A stretch of DNA of 64,000 nucleotides, from assembly GCA_900473685.1 (NCBI GenBank), contig UCNE01000025.1:28806-92805 (forward strand). Direction: 5' to 3'. Shown here piece after piece: positions 51,080 to 59,384 of this stretch (within the stretch, counting starts at the first letter, position 1; each line of letters opens with the position of its first letter). The position numbers and the translations under genes were made by a program. The notes under the pieces were generated by a model that searched no databases, was not told where the DNA came from, and was given only the letters and a program-made list of their open reading frames with translations. Source of the stretch: Hyphomicrobiales bacterium. GTDB taxonomy: Bacteria; Pseudomonadota; Alphaproteobacteria; Rhizobiales; Rhizobiaceae.

Positions 51080-52429
51080 TCAGCCGTGCTTCATCGGTTT
51101 CGGGGTGATCTGCGTCTTTGCGTCTTTTGCTTTGGCCGTGTCGGGAAGCGCGCCCGTCCACTCCCAAGCCTGTGTACCGGGTGGGTTTTCGTACCAGCCG
51201 GGATCGCTGTAATCGTCGGCTGCAATGCCGTCGCGGACCTTCACCACGGAGAACATTCCGCCCATTTCGATCGGCCCATGCGGTCCCCATCCCGTCATCA
51301 TCGGAACGGTGTTTTCCGGAATTTCCATTTCCATTTCGCCCATGTCCGCCATGCCCGCTGTTCCCATCGGCATGTATTCCGGGCGCACCTTCCTGACTTT
51401 TTCGGCAACGTCCTTCTTGTCGACGCCGATGAATGTCGGAATGTCATGGCCCATGGCATTCATCGTGTGATGCGACTTGTGGCAGTGGATTGCCCAGTCG
51501 CCCGGATATTTGGCATCGAACTCGTAAGCCCGCATCGCTCCGACGGGGATGTCTATACTGACCTCGGGCCAGCGGGCTTCCGGCCTGACCCAGCCACCAT
51601 CGGTGCAGGTGACCTCGAAGTCATATCCGTGCATGTGGATGGGGTGATTGGTCATGGTCAAATTGCCGACGCGCACCCGAACCCGGTCGTCCTTCGAGAC
51701 GACAAGCGGATCGATCCCCGGAAAGACGCGGCTGTTCCAGGCCCACAGGTTGAAGTCCGTCATTTCCATGATGCGCGGAACGTAAGTGCCGGGATCGATA
51801 TCAAACGCGCTGAGCAGGAACACGAAATCCCGGTCGACACGCATGAACTTCTCGTCCTTGGGATGGATGATGAACATCCCCATCATGCCCATGGCCATCT
51901 GGACCATTTCGTCCGAATGCGGGTGATACATGAAGGTGCCCGACTTCACGAGGTCGAACTCGTAGACGAAGGTCTTGCCAACCGGGATATGCGCCTGCGA
52001 CAGACCGCCGACCCCGTCCATGCCGGACGGCAGGATCATGCCATGCCAGTGAACCGTCGTGTGTTCGGGCAGCTTGTTGGTGACGAAGATCCGGACGCGA
52101 TCGCCTTCGACAGCCTCGATCGTCGGCCCCGGAGACTGGCCGTTATAGCCCCAGAGGCGTGCCGTCATTCCCTCCGCCATTTCACGCTCGACAGGTTCGG
52201 CGACAAGGTGGAACTCCTTGACGCCGTTGTTCATGCGGTGCGGCAGTGTCCAGCCGTTCAGCGTCACGACGGGGGTATAGTCCGGCCCGGAAGAGGGGCG
52301 GATCGGTTTCTGTGTCACGGCTGTGTCCATGACCGCAGCCTCAGGCAGCCCCTTGTTGGAGGTCTGCGCCCATGCAGCGCTCGACACTAACGCGGCACCG
52401 GCACCCAGCATTTGTCTTCTATTGAACAT
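51080..52429 (-). CDS. multicopper oxidase, CopA/CueO-like
   Basis: A 449-aa oxidase with a Tat signal (NRRQMLGAGAALVSSAAWA). All copper motifs are present: TTVHWHGMIL, TFMYHPHSDE, HPIHMHGYDFE and the last motif HCHKSHHTMNAM, which holds the type 1 Cys and axial Met. Met-rich segments (MAMGMMGMF; MADMGEMEMEIPENTVPMM) are typical of Cu(I)-oxidising enzymes in copper resistance. It oxidises Cu(I) to Cu(II) in the periplasm. It lies between the TolC-type channel and the cupredoxin. Confidence 0.94.
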   Translation of the reverse strand: MFNRRQMLGAGAALVSSAAWAQTSNKGLPEAAVMDTAVTQKPIRPSSGPDYTPVVTLNGWTLPHRMNNGVKEFHLVAEPVEREMAEGMTARLWGYNGQSPGPTIEAVEGDRVRIFVTNKLPEHTTVHWHGMILPSGMDGVGGLSQAHIPVGKTFVYEFDLVKSGTFMYHPHSDEMVQMAMGMMGMFIIHPKDEKFMRVDRDFVFLLSAFDIDPGTYVPRIMEMTDFNLWAWNSRVFPGIDPLVVSKDDRVRVRVGNLTMTNHPIHMHGYDFEVTCTDGGWVRPEARWPEVSIDIPVGAMRAYEFDAKYPGDWAIHCHKSHHTMNAMGHDIPTFIGVDKKDVAEKVRKVRPEYMPMGTAGMADMGEMEMEIPENTVPMMTGWGPHGPIEMGGMFSVVKVRDGIAADDYSDPGWYENPPGTQAWEWTGALPDTAKAKDAKTQITPKPMKHG

Positions 52430-52444
52430 ATCTCTTGTCCTTTC

Positions 52445-53905
52445 TCAGTGACCGCCGCCGCCTTCAGCGGCAGCTGCCACCTCCGTTTCGCCGCTCGCTG
52501 CGCCCGCACCGCCGCCATAGATGGCAGGAGCGAGATTGGCTTCGGCCAACCAGAAGTCACGTTTTGCATTGACGGCCAGAAGGGTCGAATTGATCTTCTC
52601 GCGGCTGTCGGTGAGCAGTTCGAATGTGTTGGTGATCATGCCGTTGTAGGTGAGGAGGGATTCTTCCTCGATCTTGGTTCGAAGCGGCACGACACTGTTG
52701 CGGTAGTGCCGGGCGATATCGTAGTTGGCGCGATAGGCCTGATAGGCGGACCGCGCTTCGGAACGGACGTTCACAGCCTTTTCCGCAAGCAGGTTGGCAG
52801 CCCGCATATAGGCCAGCTCCGATTTGCGCATCCGGGCCTTGCCGCTGTCGAAGATCGGGATCACGAACTCGAGCTCGACATTACCGGTGGTATCGGCACT
52901 CCTCTCGCCATCCTCCAGTTCGCGCTCCGTCTCGAAACCGGACAGGATTTCCAGATCGGTCACGTATCGCGTTGCTTCGGTCAGCTTGTAGGACTTGGCA
53001 GTGCCATCGAGATCGAGCTTGGCCATCTGCAGGTCGACACGGCGTTTCAAGGCTTCGGCCTCGATCTGATCTCGCTTGATCAGGCCTTTTGGAAGTTGCG
53101 CCAGGCGGTTGGGAATCTGGTAGTCGATGTCAGATCCCCAAAGCCCCATGAGCCGGGTCAGTTCTTCCTTCGCAAGCCGGGCTTCAAGCCGCGCCTTGGC
53201 GCTCTGCCCCGCCAGTTCGGCATAGAACACATGCTCACGCGCCTGGCCGCCCTTGGTCATCGCTCCCGTTTCGCCGAGTTTCTTGGCAAGTTCCGACGCG
53301 GCATCTGCCGTCACTTGCGCCTGGTTGAGCTGGGCGACCGTCTCCCACGATGCAACGGCACTGATCCAGGCGCGCCTTGTATCTGCGGCAAGCTGCAGGG
53401 TTTGCAGGGCCGCATTGAGTTGAGCCTTGCGGAACCCAGTATCGGCGATATCCACATTGCGTTTGTGGGTCGCGAGAGCCAAGAGGTTGGTCGCAATCAC
53501 ACCTTCGACGGACTTGAACGCCGCCAAACCCGGTGTACCGATCCCTCTCAGCCCCACGCCAACGGTCGGATTGACGAACATCGTCGATTGCCACGCATCC
53601 GCAGCCGCGTCGCCAAGACCGGCATATGCCGCCTGAAGACCCTTGTTGTTGAGGAGGGCAACCTGCACCGCCGTCTCGGCATCAATGCTCTTGCGCGCCA
53701 GCAGCCTTTTCACCTGGCCTGCAACGGCCTGCGCGTCCTGCTGGTTCTGAACCCAGACGGTGTTCTTTCCCGTCACTTGCGCCGTTGTGGCCGAGACGGA
53801 CGAGAACCCGGCATTCTTCTGCGCATATTCCGACGCCGAGACGCATCCACCGAGGATGAGAGGCACGGCGATGGTTGCCGCGAGTTTCAGCTTGATGAGG
53901 ATCAT
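52445..53905 (-). CDS. TolC/CusC-family outer-membrane factor lipoprotein
   Basis: ATG at 53905 (MILIKLKLAATIAVPLILGG) has a GGGAGG Shine-Dalgarno and gives 486 aa. The lipobox is LILGGC. Two OEP repeats with long coiled coils follow (RRAWISAVASWETVAQLNQA; SAYQAYRANYDIARHYRNSV). It should form an outer-membrane channel. Usually such proteins partner an RND pump and adaptor, but none is encoded in this window. The end has a Gly/Ala-rich tail (GGGAGAASGETEVAAAAEGG). The start overlaps the small lipoprotein gene by 4 bp. Confidence 0.92.
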   Translation of the reverse strand: MILIKLKLAATIAVPLILGGCVSASEYAQKNAGFSSVSATTAQVTGKNTVWVQNQQDAQAVAGQVKRLLARKSIDAETAVQVALLNNKGLQAAYAGLGDAAADAWQSTMFVNPTVGVGLRGIGTPGLAAFKSVEGVIATNLLALATHKRNVDIADTGFRKAQLNAALQTLQLAADTRRAWISAVASWETVAQLNQAQVTADAASELAKKLGETGAMTKGGQAREHVFYAELAGQSAKARLEARLAKEELTRLMGLWGSDIDYQIPNRLAQLPKGLIKRDQIEAEALKRRVDLQMAKLDLDGTAKSYKLTEATRYVTDLEILSGFETERELEDGERSADTTGNVELEFVIPIFDSGKARMRKSELAYMRAANLLAEKAVNVRSEARSAYQAYRANYDIARHYRNSVVPLRTKIEEESLLTYNGMITNTFELLTDSREKINSTLLAVNAKRDFWLAEANLAPAIYGGGAGAASGETEVAAAAEGGGGH

Positions 53906-54129
53906 GACGCGCCTCCCTGTGGAGCTTGAGCGCCGTTCTGGTCCCGCCACGGCTTTGGATCGACGGGGATGCGGTGGGTGTAGCTGGAAATGGGGCTATG
54001 GTAATGCTGTGGACGAACATTCGCCGGCGCACCGGCAGGCTCACCCGAAGCGATGACGTCAGGGGGCAACGTGGCTGCGCAACCACTCACAAGGAGCGAT
54101 ATGGCGGCCACCAGAAATTTGAGTTTCAT
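53902..54129 (-). CDS. small lipoprotein of the copper operon
   Basis: A 75-aa lipoprotein. The signal peptide is KLKFLVAAISLLVSGC, with the lipidated Cys at residue 17. The mature part is short, Pro-rich and extended (AGAPANVRPQHYHSPISSYT; DPKPWRDQNGAQAPQ). It overlaps the TolC-type gene and probably works next to it in the outer membrane. HYH could bind metal. Family unknown to me. Confidence 0.75.
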   Translation of the reverse strand: MKLKFLVAAISLLVSGCAATLPPDVIASGEPAGAPANVRPQHYHSPISSYTHRIPVDPKPWRDQNGAQAPQGGAS

Positions 54130-54220
54130 GGTGTAATCCGAATAGGAGATATCAGCGGCGCGGTGGGCCGGTTACGCCCACATACGCACGTTCAGTCCCG
54201 TGAGGACGGGCAGGTCCTGC

Positions 54221-54604
54221 TCAGAGACCTGGAGGGCGGTGAAGGGAGTGGATTTCGCCGAACGACGACTGGTCGTCGATGAATTCGCGGATCGACGATA
54301 CGACCGGCCCGGCAACGGTCTCTGCGGATACGATGATAGCGAGACCGATACAGAAGTCCTCGCAGCATTCCTGCTGCGCCGATTTCGAGGCGTCATCATC
54401 CGCCGAAACTGTCCCGCGGTGATCATGCGCGCTCATTTGAACGCCGTCACCATGCTGCATTACCGCAGACATTTGCATCGGGACACCAGGGGACGACGGG
54501 TTATGCATCGCTGCATTTGCCGTCGACAGCGAATAACCGGCAAGCGACAGAACAATCGCCAGTCTAATCGCAATCAGCAATTTCCGGAATATAATCCGAT
54601 ACAT
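54221..54604 (-). CDS. secreted Met/His/Cys-rich protein heading the copper operon
   Basis: ATG at 54604 (MYRIIFRKLLIAIRLAIVLS) gives 127 aa; a GTG/ATG 9 nt further up is also possible. An N-terminal signal or anchor (LAIVLSLAGYSLSTANA) is followed by a Met/His-rich stretch (VPMQMSAVMQHGDGVQMSAH) and a Cys cluster (QQECCEDFCIGLAIIVS). These features suit copper binding in the periplasm. It begins the operon and lies 91 bp before the small lipoprotein gene. I recognise no named family. Confidence 0.7.
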   Translation of the reverse strand: MYRIIFRKLLIAIRLAIVLSLAGYSLSTANAAMHNPSSPGVPMQMSAVMQHGDGVQMSAHDHRGTVSADDDASKSAQQECCEDFCIGLAIIVSAETVAGPVVSSIREFIDDQSSFGEIHSLHRPPGL

Positions 54605-54712
54605 CGCGCCCATACTTCATTGGCTGCTGTGGCAGCCTGATCCCGGTTGGAACAAATCCCTCAGAAAATCTGCCTCGCCGAGGCGACAACAAGAGTTCTC
54701 CGATTCGTGTCA

Positions 54713-54743
54713 TTCGTAAAGGTTACAACACTGGTAAGGTCAA
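54713..54743 (-). promoter_or_regulatory. candidate metal-regulated promoter with 19-bp spacer
   Basis: On the minus strand TTGACC (54738-54743) and TACGAA (54713-54718) are 19 bp apart, the over-long spacing typical of MerR-family promoters such as those of CueR/HmrR. Within the spacer TTAC and GTAA form a small dyad, and ACCTT is repeated. The match to the CueR consensus is partial. It lies 109 bp upstream of the first copper gene. Confidence 0.4.
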
Positions 54744-54988
54744 GAGCTACCGCGTGGGCCTAATTGCAAAAGCTGCGATGGGGCTGCAGCCTCAACAGCA
54801 CTGCCCCCCATGCGCACGGGTCCCGACAGCCCCTGAGCGCAGACACAAGGCGAACGCAATTACCGGGCGCATAAGCCTTTTATCATAAGCAAGGCCGTCA
54901 GGCTGCGAGGATGCGAAGTCCCGAATTTCACAGTAACTTTCCCGAAAACGCGCTTGACAATCATCCGCTATAAAGGTCAATTCCTGTT

Positions 54989-55016
54989 TACCGGATACGT
55001 AATGCGCTATACCGGA
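54989..55016 (+). promoter_or_regulatory. direct repeat TACCGGA, 21-bp period
   Basis: TACCGGA occurs at 54989-54995 and at 55010-55016, so the copies lie on the same face of the helix two turns apart. They are about 145 bp upstream of the PotD-like gene. This suits a regulator bound as a dimer or as two dimers, perhaps the XRE-cupin protein of the same cluster. Confidence 0.45.
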
Positions 55017-55159
55017 CAAAGGCGGGGAGGCCTTATCTTAACAGATTTACCATGTCTGGGCACGAATGCGGCCTGAGCGGAGCCGTGCCTGCAACAAAGC
55101 GCGAGCAATTCCGGATTATAGGCTCGATACAAGTTCAAATCAAAAAAAGGGGAACTTAA

Positions 55160-56269
55160 ATGAGTGACAAGTTGACGACGACCCGTAGAACTGCGCTGAA
55201 GCTGTTCGGCACAGGCGCGGCTGTTCTTGCAATGCCTTCCATTATTCGTCCACGCCCCGCCTGGGCGGAAAACGATGTCCTTAACGTAACGACCTACGAC
55301 AAGTTCCTGCCGCAGGAATTTCTCGAAAAGTTCCAGAAGGACACCGGGATCGAAGTCAGGATCCGTCTGACGGACGACCAGGGAAAGCAGTACAACCTGC
55401 TGACGGCCGAAGGTGTCACCCCTTCAACCGACATCGTGACCGTGGCCGGCCATCGCTATTCTCAGTTCATCAGCTCGAAGCTGCTCCAGCCGCTCGACAC
55501 CGGCAAGATTTCGAACTGGAAAAACCTCAACACCGCTTATCAGGACGCCCCCTGGGCGCGCATTGACGGCAATCTCTGGGGCCTGCCAATCCTGGCCGGT
55601 TATGAAGGCCTTGCCCGCAATGTCGACTATGTCAAGGAAGCGCCAAGCTGGGAGATCATGTTCGATCCGCAGTACAAGGGGCAGACATCCTACATCGTCA
55701 GCGATTTCATGACGATTGCCATGCAGTATCTCGGCCATGACGGAGACTTCGTGACCTATGCCGGCAAGCCGGAAATCGCCCAGAAGGCAACCAACGAAGC
55801 ACGCGACCTGCTGATCAAGCACAAGGATATGGTCCGCAAGTACTATGATGCCGGTTCCGAAGTGCAGCAGATGTTCATCAATGAAGACATCTATCTCGCC
55901 CATTCGTGGTCCGGACCGGCTGCCAAGCTCATCATGGATGGCCATCCGATTCAGTTGTCGGTGCCGAAGGAAGGCACGTTCGGCTTCTGCTACACGCTCA
56001 ACGTCGTCAACAACGCACCGAATGCCGAGAACGCCTACAAGTTGCTCGATGCAATCCTGGCCAGCCCGGAGGTTGGTGCAGCCATGACCCGCCAGTCGGG
56101 TTACAGCTCGACGATGAACGGCGTTGCCGACTTGCTCAACGACCGCGAAAAACTCGCTTCGACGCTGTCGCAGGAAGAAGTCGACCGCATCATCTTCTTC
56201 TCGTCGATCAACCGCGACATGAAGAACGAGATGATCGACCGCGCGACTGCAGAGGTCAAGGCAGCCTAA
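55160..56269 (+). CDS. polyamine/opine-type ABC solute-binding protein, PotD-like
   Basis: A 369-aa protein with a Tat signal (TTRRTALKLFGTGAAVLAMP, then PAWAEND). The fold is that of PotD/PotF binders: NVTTYDKFLPQEFLEKFQKD, VTVAGHRYSQFISSKLLQPL and DIYLAHSWSGPAAKLIMDG. It should bind a cationic or opine-like ligand in the periplasm. It is the first gene of a nine-gene same-strand cluster ending with the opine-dehydrogenase-like gene. The upstream GGGGAACTT supplies the ribosome site. Confidence 0.92.
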   Translation: MSDKLTTTRRTALKLFGTGAAVLAMPSIIRPRPAWAENDVLNVTTYDKFLPQEFLEKFQKDTGIEVRIRLTDDQGKQYNLLTAEGVTPSTDIVTVAGHRYSQFISSKLLQPLDTGKISNWKNLNTAYQDAPWARIDGNLWGLPILAGYEGLARNVDYVKEAPSWEIMFDPQYKGQTSYIVSDFMTIAMQYLGHDGDFVTYAGKPEIAQKATNEARDLLIKHKDMVRKYYDAGSEVQQMFINEDIYLAHSWSGPAAKLIMDGHPIQLSVPKEGTFGFCYTLNVVNNAPNAENAYKLLDAILASPEVGAAMTRQSGYSSTMNGVADLLNDREKLASTLSQEEVDRIIFFSSINRDMKNEMIDRATAEVKAA

Positions 56270-56424
56270 CGAGGCCAAGCCAGCGTAAGCCTTCACCTGC
56301 TCCGGAGCATTTCGCTGATCTCCGGGCAGGTGGCGGCCAAAGGCCTGCAAGCCTAACAACGCGCAGTGACTGACCGCCGGCTGTACGGCGGCACCAGTTG
56401 GGCTGCGCCAACCGAGATTGTTTG

Positions 56425-57411
56425 ATGGTGAATAGCAACACGATAGCCGGAGATGCGGCAGGGCGCGGTGCGTCCATACCCAAATACTCGACCGGCATAG
56501 CGCGGATCGTCAATTCCGCAATCTACCGGCACACGCTGGGAGCCGCAGTCGAGTCGCGGATCGGCCGCGTCATCCTTTTGGCTGGCGTGCCACTGATCTG
56601 GCTGGTCATGCTGCATATTGGTCCGATTTATCAGATGCTGAAGATCAGTCTTCTGTCCCACTATCCGGTCCAGCCGGGCGTGGAATCGCATTTTACCTTG
56701 GACAATTATGCGATCTTTTTCCGGGAGTCGCTCTACTTTACGCCCCTGATCAAGAGCTTCATCTTTGCAACCGCCGCAACCGCCGCCACATTGGTCGTGG
56801 TCTATCCGGTCGCCTACTATGTCGCCAAGATCGTCAAGCCGGAAGGCCGTTCCAAGGCATTGCTGCTGCTGCTGGTGCCATTCTGGGCCGGAGAGCTGAT
56901 CCGCACATTTTCGGTGATCATGCTTTTGGCCAATCGCGGAGCGGTCAACGTGCTGTTGCGCGAAATCGGGCTGATCGACCGGCCGATTCCGATGCTTTAC
57001 ACATCATTCTCGCTCGGCTTCGGACTGGTCTACCTCATCTGCCTGTATATGCTTCTGCCGCTTTATTCAGCGATCGAGAAGATCCCGGGCCAGTATCTCG
57101 ATGCTGCTGCCGATCTCGGTGCCGGACCGTTCACGCGCTTCCGCAGGATCATCCTGCCGCTGTCCAAGGATGGTATCGTGTCCGGGTGTTCTCTGGTGTT
57201 CCTGACGTGCATCGGCGTCTTTGCAACCCCCATGCTGCTCGGCGGCCCCAACACCGTCATGTTCCCCGAAACGATCAGCGGCTTCTTCCATGGCGCCAGC
57301 GACAAATGGCCGGTGGGTGCAGCCTTCGCCTTGATCATGCTGGTAACAGCCCTGATCGCGGCCGGTATCTTCATGCGCCTCGTCGGCGGCAAGAAAGGGA
57401 GTGCGATCTGA
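56425..57411 (+). CDS. polyamine-type ABC importer permease, PotB-like
   Basis: 328 aa from ATG 56425 (MVNSNTIAGDAAGRGASIPK); 9 further upstream codons are open but unsupported. The N terminus has an extension of about 50 residues before TM1 (VILLAGVPLIWLVMLHIGPI). The loop FWAGELIRTFSVIMLLANRG is typical of PotB. The EAA loop is AAADLGAGPFTRFRRIILPL. Its stop overlaps the start of the next permease (ATGA-type). Confidence 0.92.
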   Translation: MVNSNTIAGDAAGRGASIPKYSTGIARIVNSAIYRHTLGAAVESRIGRVILLAGVPLIWLVMLHIGPIYQMLKISLLSHYPVQPGVESHFTLDNYAIFFRESLYFTPLIKSFIFATAATAATLVVVYPVAYYVAKIVKPEGRSKALLLLLVPFWAGELIRTFSVIMLLANRGAVNVLLREIGLIDRPIPMLYTSFSLGFGLVYLICLYMLLPLYSAIEKIPGQYLDAAADLGAGPFTRFRRIILPLSKDGIVSGCSLVFLTCIGVFATPMLLGGPNTVMFPETISGFFHGASDKWPVGAAFALIMLVTALIAAGIFMRLVGGKKGSAI

Positions 57412-58205
57412 TGCGCAACACGGTTTCCGACGGTCCGCGCACAACGCTGACCGCATTCTACTGGGCCTTCATCCTCTACCTGCTGCTGCCGCTTACGCTG
57501 ATGATGGCGATGAGCTTCAAGGACGCCAATTTCGTCGCCTTCCCGATCGGCGACTGGACGCTCGACTGGTACGCCAAGGTGATGCAAGACAAGCAGTTCC
57601 TGGAGGCATGCCTCTATTCGATCATGATCGCTGCTGCGTCCACGCTGGCCGCGACCACGCTCGGCACCTGGATCGCCATGCTGATCGTCGCGGATGGCAT
57701 ACGCGGCCGCACGATCATCTTCGCGCTCGCCTGCCTGCCCGCCGTCGTGCCCGGAATGATTTCGGCGATTTCGCTGCGCATCTTCATCTCGACCATCGAC
57801 ATGCCGACGGGAACGGCCGCCATCATCCTCGGCCACACCGTCCACGCTGTGCCGTTCGTTGTCGTGATGGCGCTGACACGCCTTCGCTCCATGCCACGCA
57901 ACCTCGTCGATGCTGCGCGTGATCTCGGGGCTGACGGTGTCGTTGCCTTCTTCCGCGTGACGCTTCCCTATCTCGGGCCGGCTTTGCTTGGCGGCATGAT
58001 CTTCTGCGTCCTGCTGTCGATCGACGATTTTGTCCGCACCTTCTTCTTGGGCGGATACCGCCCGACACTGCCCATGCTGATCTTTGCCAAGGTGCAGGGC
58101 GGCATGTCTCCTGAAATCAACGCAATGGCGACGATTGTCCTGGTGGTTACGGCCGCTGTCGGATTGTACGCCGAATTTATCACCCGCCGCGCGAGGACCC
58201 GCTGA
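57411..58205 (+). CDS. polyamine-type ABC importer permease, PotC-like
   Basis: 264 aa from ATG 57411 (MRNTVSDGPRTTLTAFYWAF), which overlaps the previous stop by one base. Six TM helices. The PotC features FPIGDWTLDWYAKVMQDKQF and the EAA loop AARDLGADGVVAFFRVTLPY are present. Further out, DDFVRTFFLGGYRPTLPMLI is typical. It overlaps the ATPase gene at 58205. Confidence 0.93.
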   Translation: MRNTVSDGPRTTLTAFYWAFILYLLLPLTLMMAMSFKDANFVAFPIGDWTLDWYAKVMQDKQFLEACLYSIMIAAASTLAATTLGTWIAMLIVADGIRGRTIIFALACLPAVVPGMISAISLRIFISTIDMPTGTAAIILGHTVHAVPFVVVMALTRLRSMPRNLVDAARDLGADGVVAFFRVTLPYLGPALLGGMIFCVLLSIDDFVRTFFLGGYRPTLPMLIFAKVQGGMSPEINAMATIVLVVTAAVGLYAEFITRRARTR

Positions 58206-59290
58206 TGGAACCCGTCGTCCAATTCGACAATGTCAACAAGAGCTACGGCAAGCATGTCGCCGTCGATAACCTGAACCTGAGCATCGAGCCCGGCAAGTTC
58301 GTCACGCTGCTCGGACCGTCCGGCTGCGGAAAATCCACCTCCCTTCGCATGCTTGGCGGCTTCGAGACGCCAACATCCGGCCGCATCATGCTGAGCGGCA
58401 AGGATGTAACCCGGGTTCCCCCCAACAAGCGCAACGTCAACATCGTATTCCAGGATTACGCGCTGTTTCCGCATATGAGCGTTGCCAAGAACATTGCCTT
58501 CGGCCTTGAGCTGAAAGGCTTCGACAACCAGCGCATCCATCGCCGGGTGTCGGAATTGCTGGAACTCGTCCAGCTGCAGGATTATGCCACGCGTCTGCCG
58601 GCGGAACTGTCCGGCGGCCAGCGTCAGCGCGTGGCGCTGATGCGGGCGCTTGCGCCGGATCCGGATGTGCTTTTGCTCGACGAACCGCTTTCCGCGCTCG
58701 ATGCCAAGCTGCGCCAGCAGATGCAGATCGAACTCAAGGCGATCCAGGAGAAAACCGGCAAGACCTTCATGTTCGTGACCCACGATCAGGAAGAAGCGCT
58801 GACCATGTCCGACACGATCGTGGTCATGAACAAGGGCCGCATCGAGCAGATGGGCGACCCCAATACGCTTTACGGGCGGCCCGGCTCCGTCTTCGTTGCC
58901 AATTTCATCGGAGAGACCAACCTGCTGCGCAGCACGGTGATCAGCTCGGAGGGTGATGTTGCCGCTCTGAACTGGAACGGCATCACCATTACCGCCAATC
59001 CCGGCGGGCTGACGCCCCGGCACGGCGAGCACCTCTACGTCGTTCTTCGTCCCGAGGCGATCCATTGCTCGGCTGCGGAGCCGGTCAGCGGGAACCGCGT
59101 CAAGGGCAAGATTCGCCAGCGCGTCTTCAAGGGCAACCATACTTCGCTGATGGTCGAAGTCGGAGGCGGCGCCCTGCTCAACACGCTCGTGCACCCGAGC
59201 GATGTCGCCCAGCTTGGCGGTGAAGACATCTGGCTCGGCTGGAAGCCCGAAACCACGACGGTCATTCCCGACCGGCATGCCCACAATTGA
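58205..59290 (+). CDS. polyamine-type ABC importer ATPase, PotA-like
   Basis: A 361-aa ATPase with Walker [17 protein letters not shown], signature [15 protein letters not shown], Walker B VLLLDEPLSALDAKLR and H-loop FVTHDQEEALTMSD. A TOBE domain fills the C terminus (VVLRPEAIHCSAAEPVSGNR). It completes the PotDBCA importer. The cargo is likely a polyamine, amine or opine-like compound handled by the redox enzymes downstream. Confidence 0.94.
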   Translation: MEPVVQFDNVNKSYGKHVAVDNLNLSIEPGKFVTLLGPSGCGKSTSLRMLGGFETPTSGRIMLSGKDVTRVPPNKRNVNIVFQDYALFPHMSVAKNIAFGLELKGFDNQRIHRRVSELLELVQLQDYATRLPAELSGGQRQRVALMRALAPDPDVLLLDEPLSALDAKLRQQMQIELKAIQEKTGKTFMFVTHDQEEALTMSDTIVVMNKGRIEQMGDPNTLYGRPGSVFVANFIGETNLLRSTVISSEGDVAALNWNGITITANPGGLTPRHGEHLYVVLRPEAIHCSAAEPVSGNRVKGKIRQRVFKGNHTSLMVEVGGGALLNTLVHPSDVAQLGGEDIWLGWKPETTTVIPDRHAHN

Positions 59291-59300
59291 TAAAAAACCG

Positions 59301-59328
59301 CGGCCCGCATCGTTTAAGATGCGGGCCG
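59301..59328 (+). terminator. intercistronic hairpin after the PotA-like gene
   Basis: CGGCCCGCATC (59301-59311) and GATGCGGGCCG (59318-59328) form a perfect 11-bp stem with a GTTTAA loop, 10 bp after the ATPase stop. The plus strand has no T tract after it; the A-run before it would serve only a minus-strand transcript. It likely reduces or marks the junction between the importer and the enzyme genes. Confidence 0.65.
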
Positions 59329-59384
59329 AGACGAGTAGGGCAGCCATGCGAACCACACGTTCCATCGGCCGGCGGAGATGAACC

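Larger units (their letters stand above)
54605..55159. other. 555-bp divergent intergenic region
   Basis: This region separates the copper operon (minus) from the polyamine-type ABC operon (plus). It contains the candidate copper promoter (54713-54743) and the TACCGGA repeats (54989-55016). No frame has recognisable protein character. A TTGACA (54954-54959) has no good -10 at the right distance. Confidence 0.5.
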
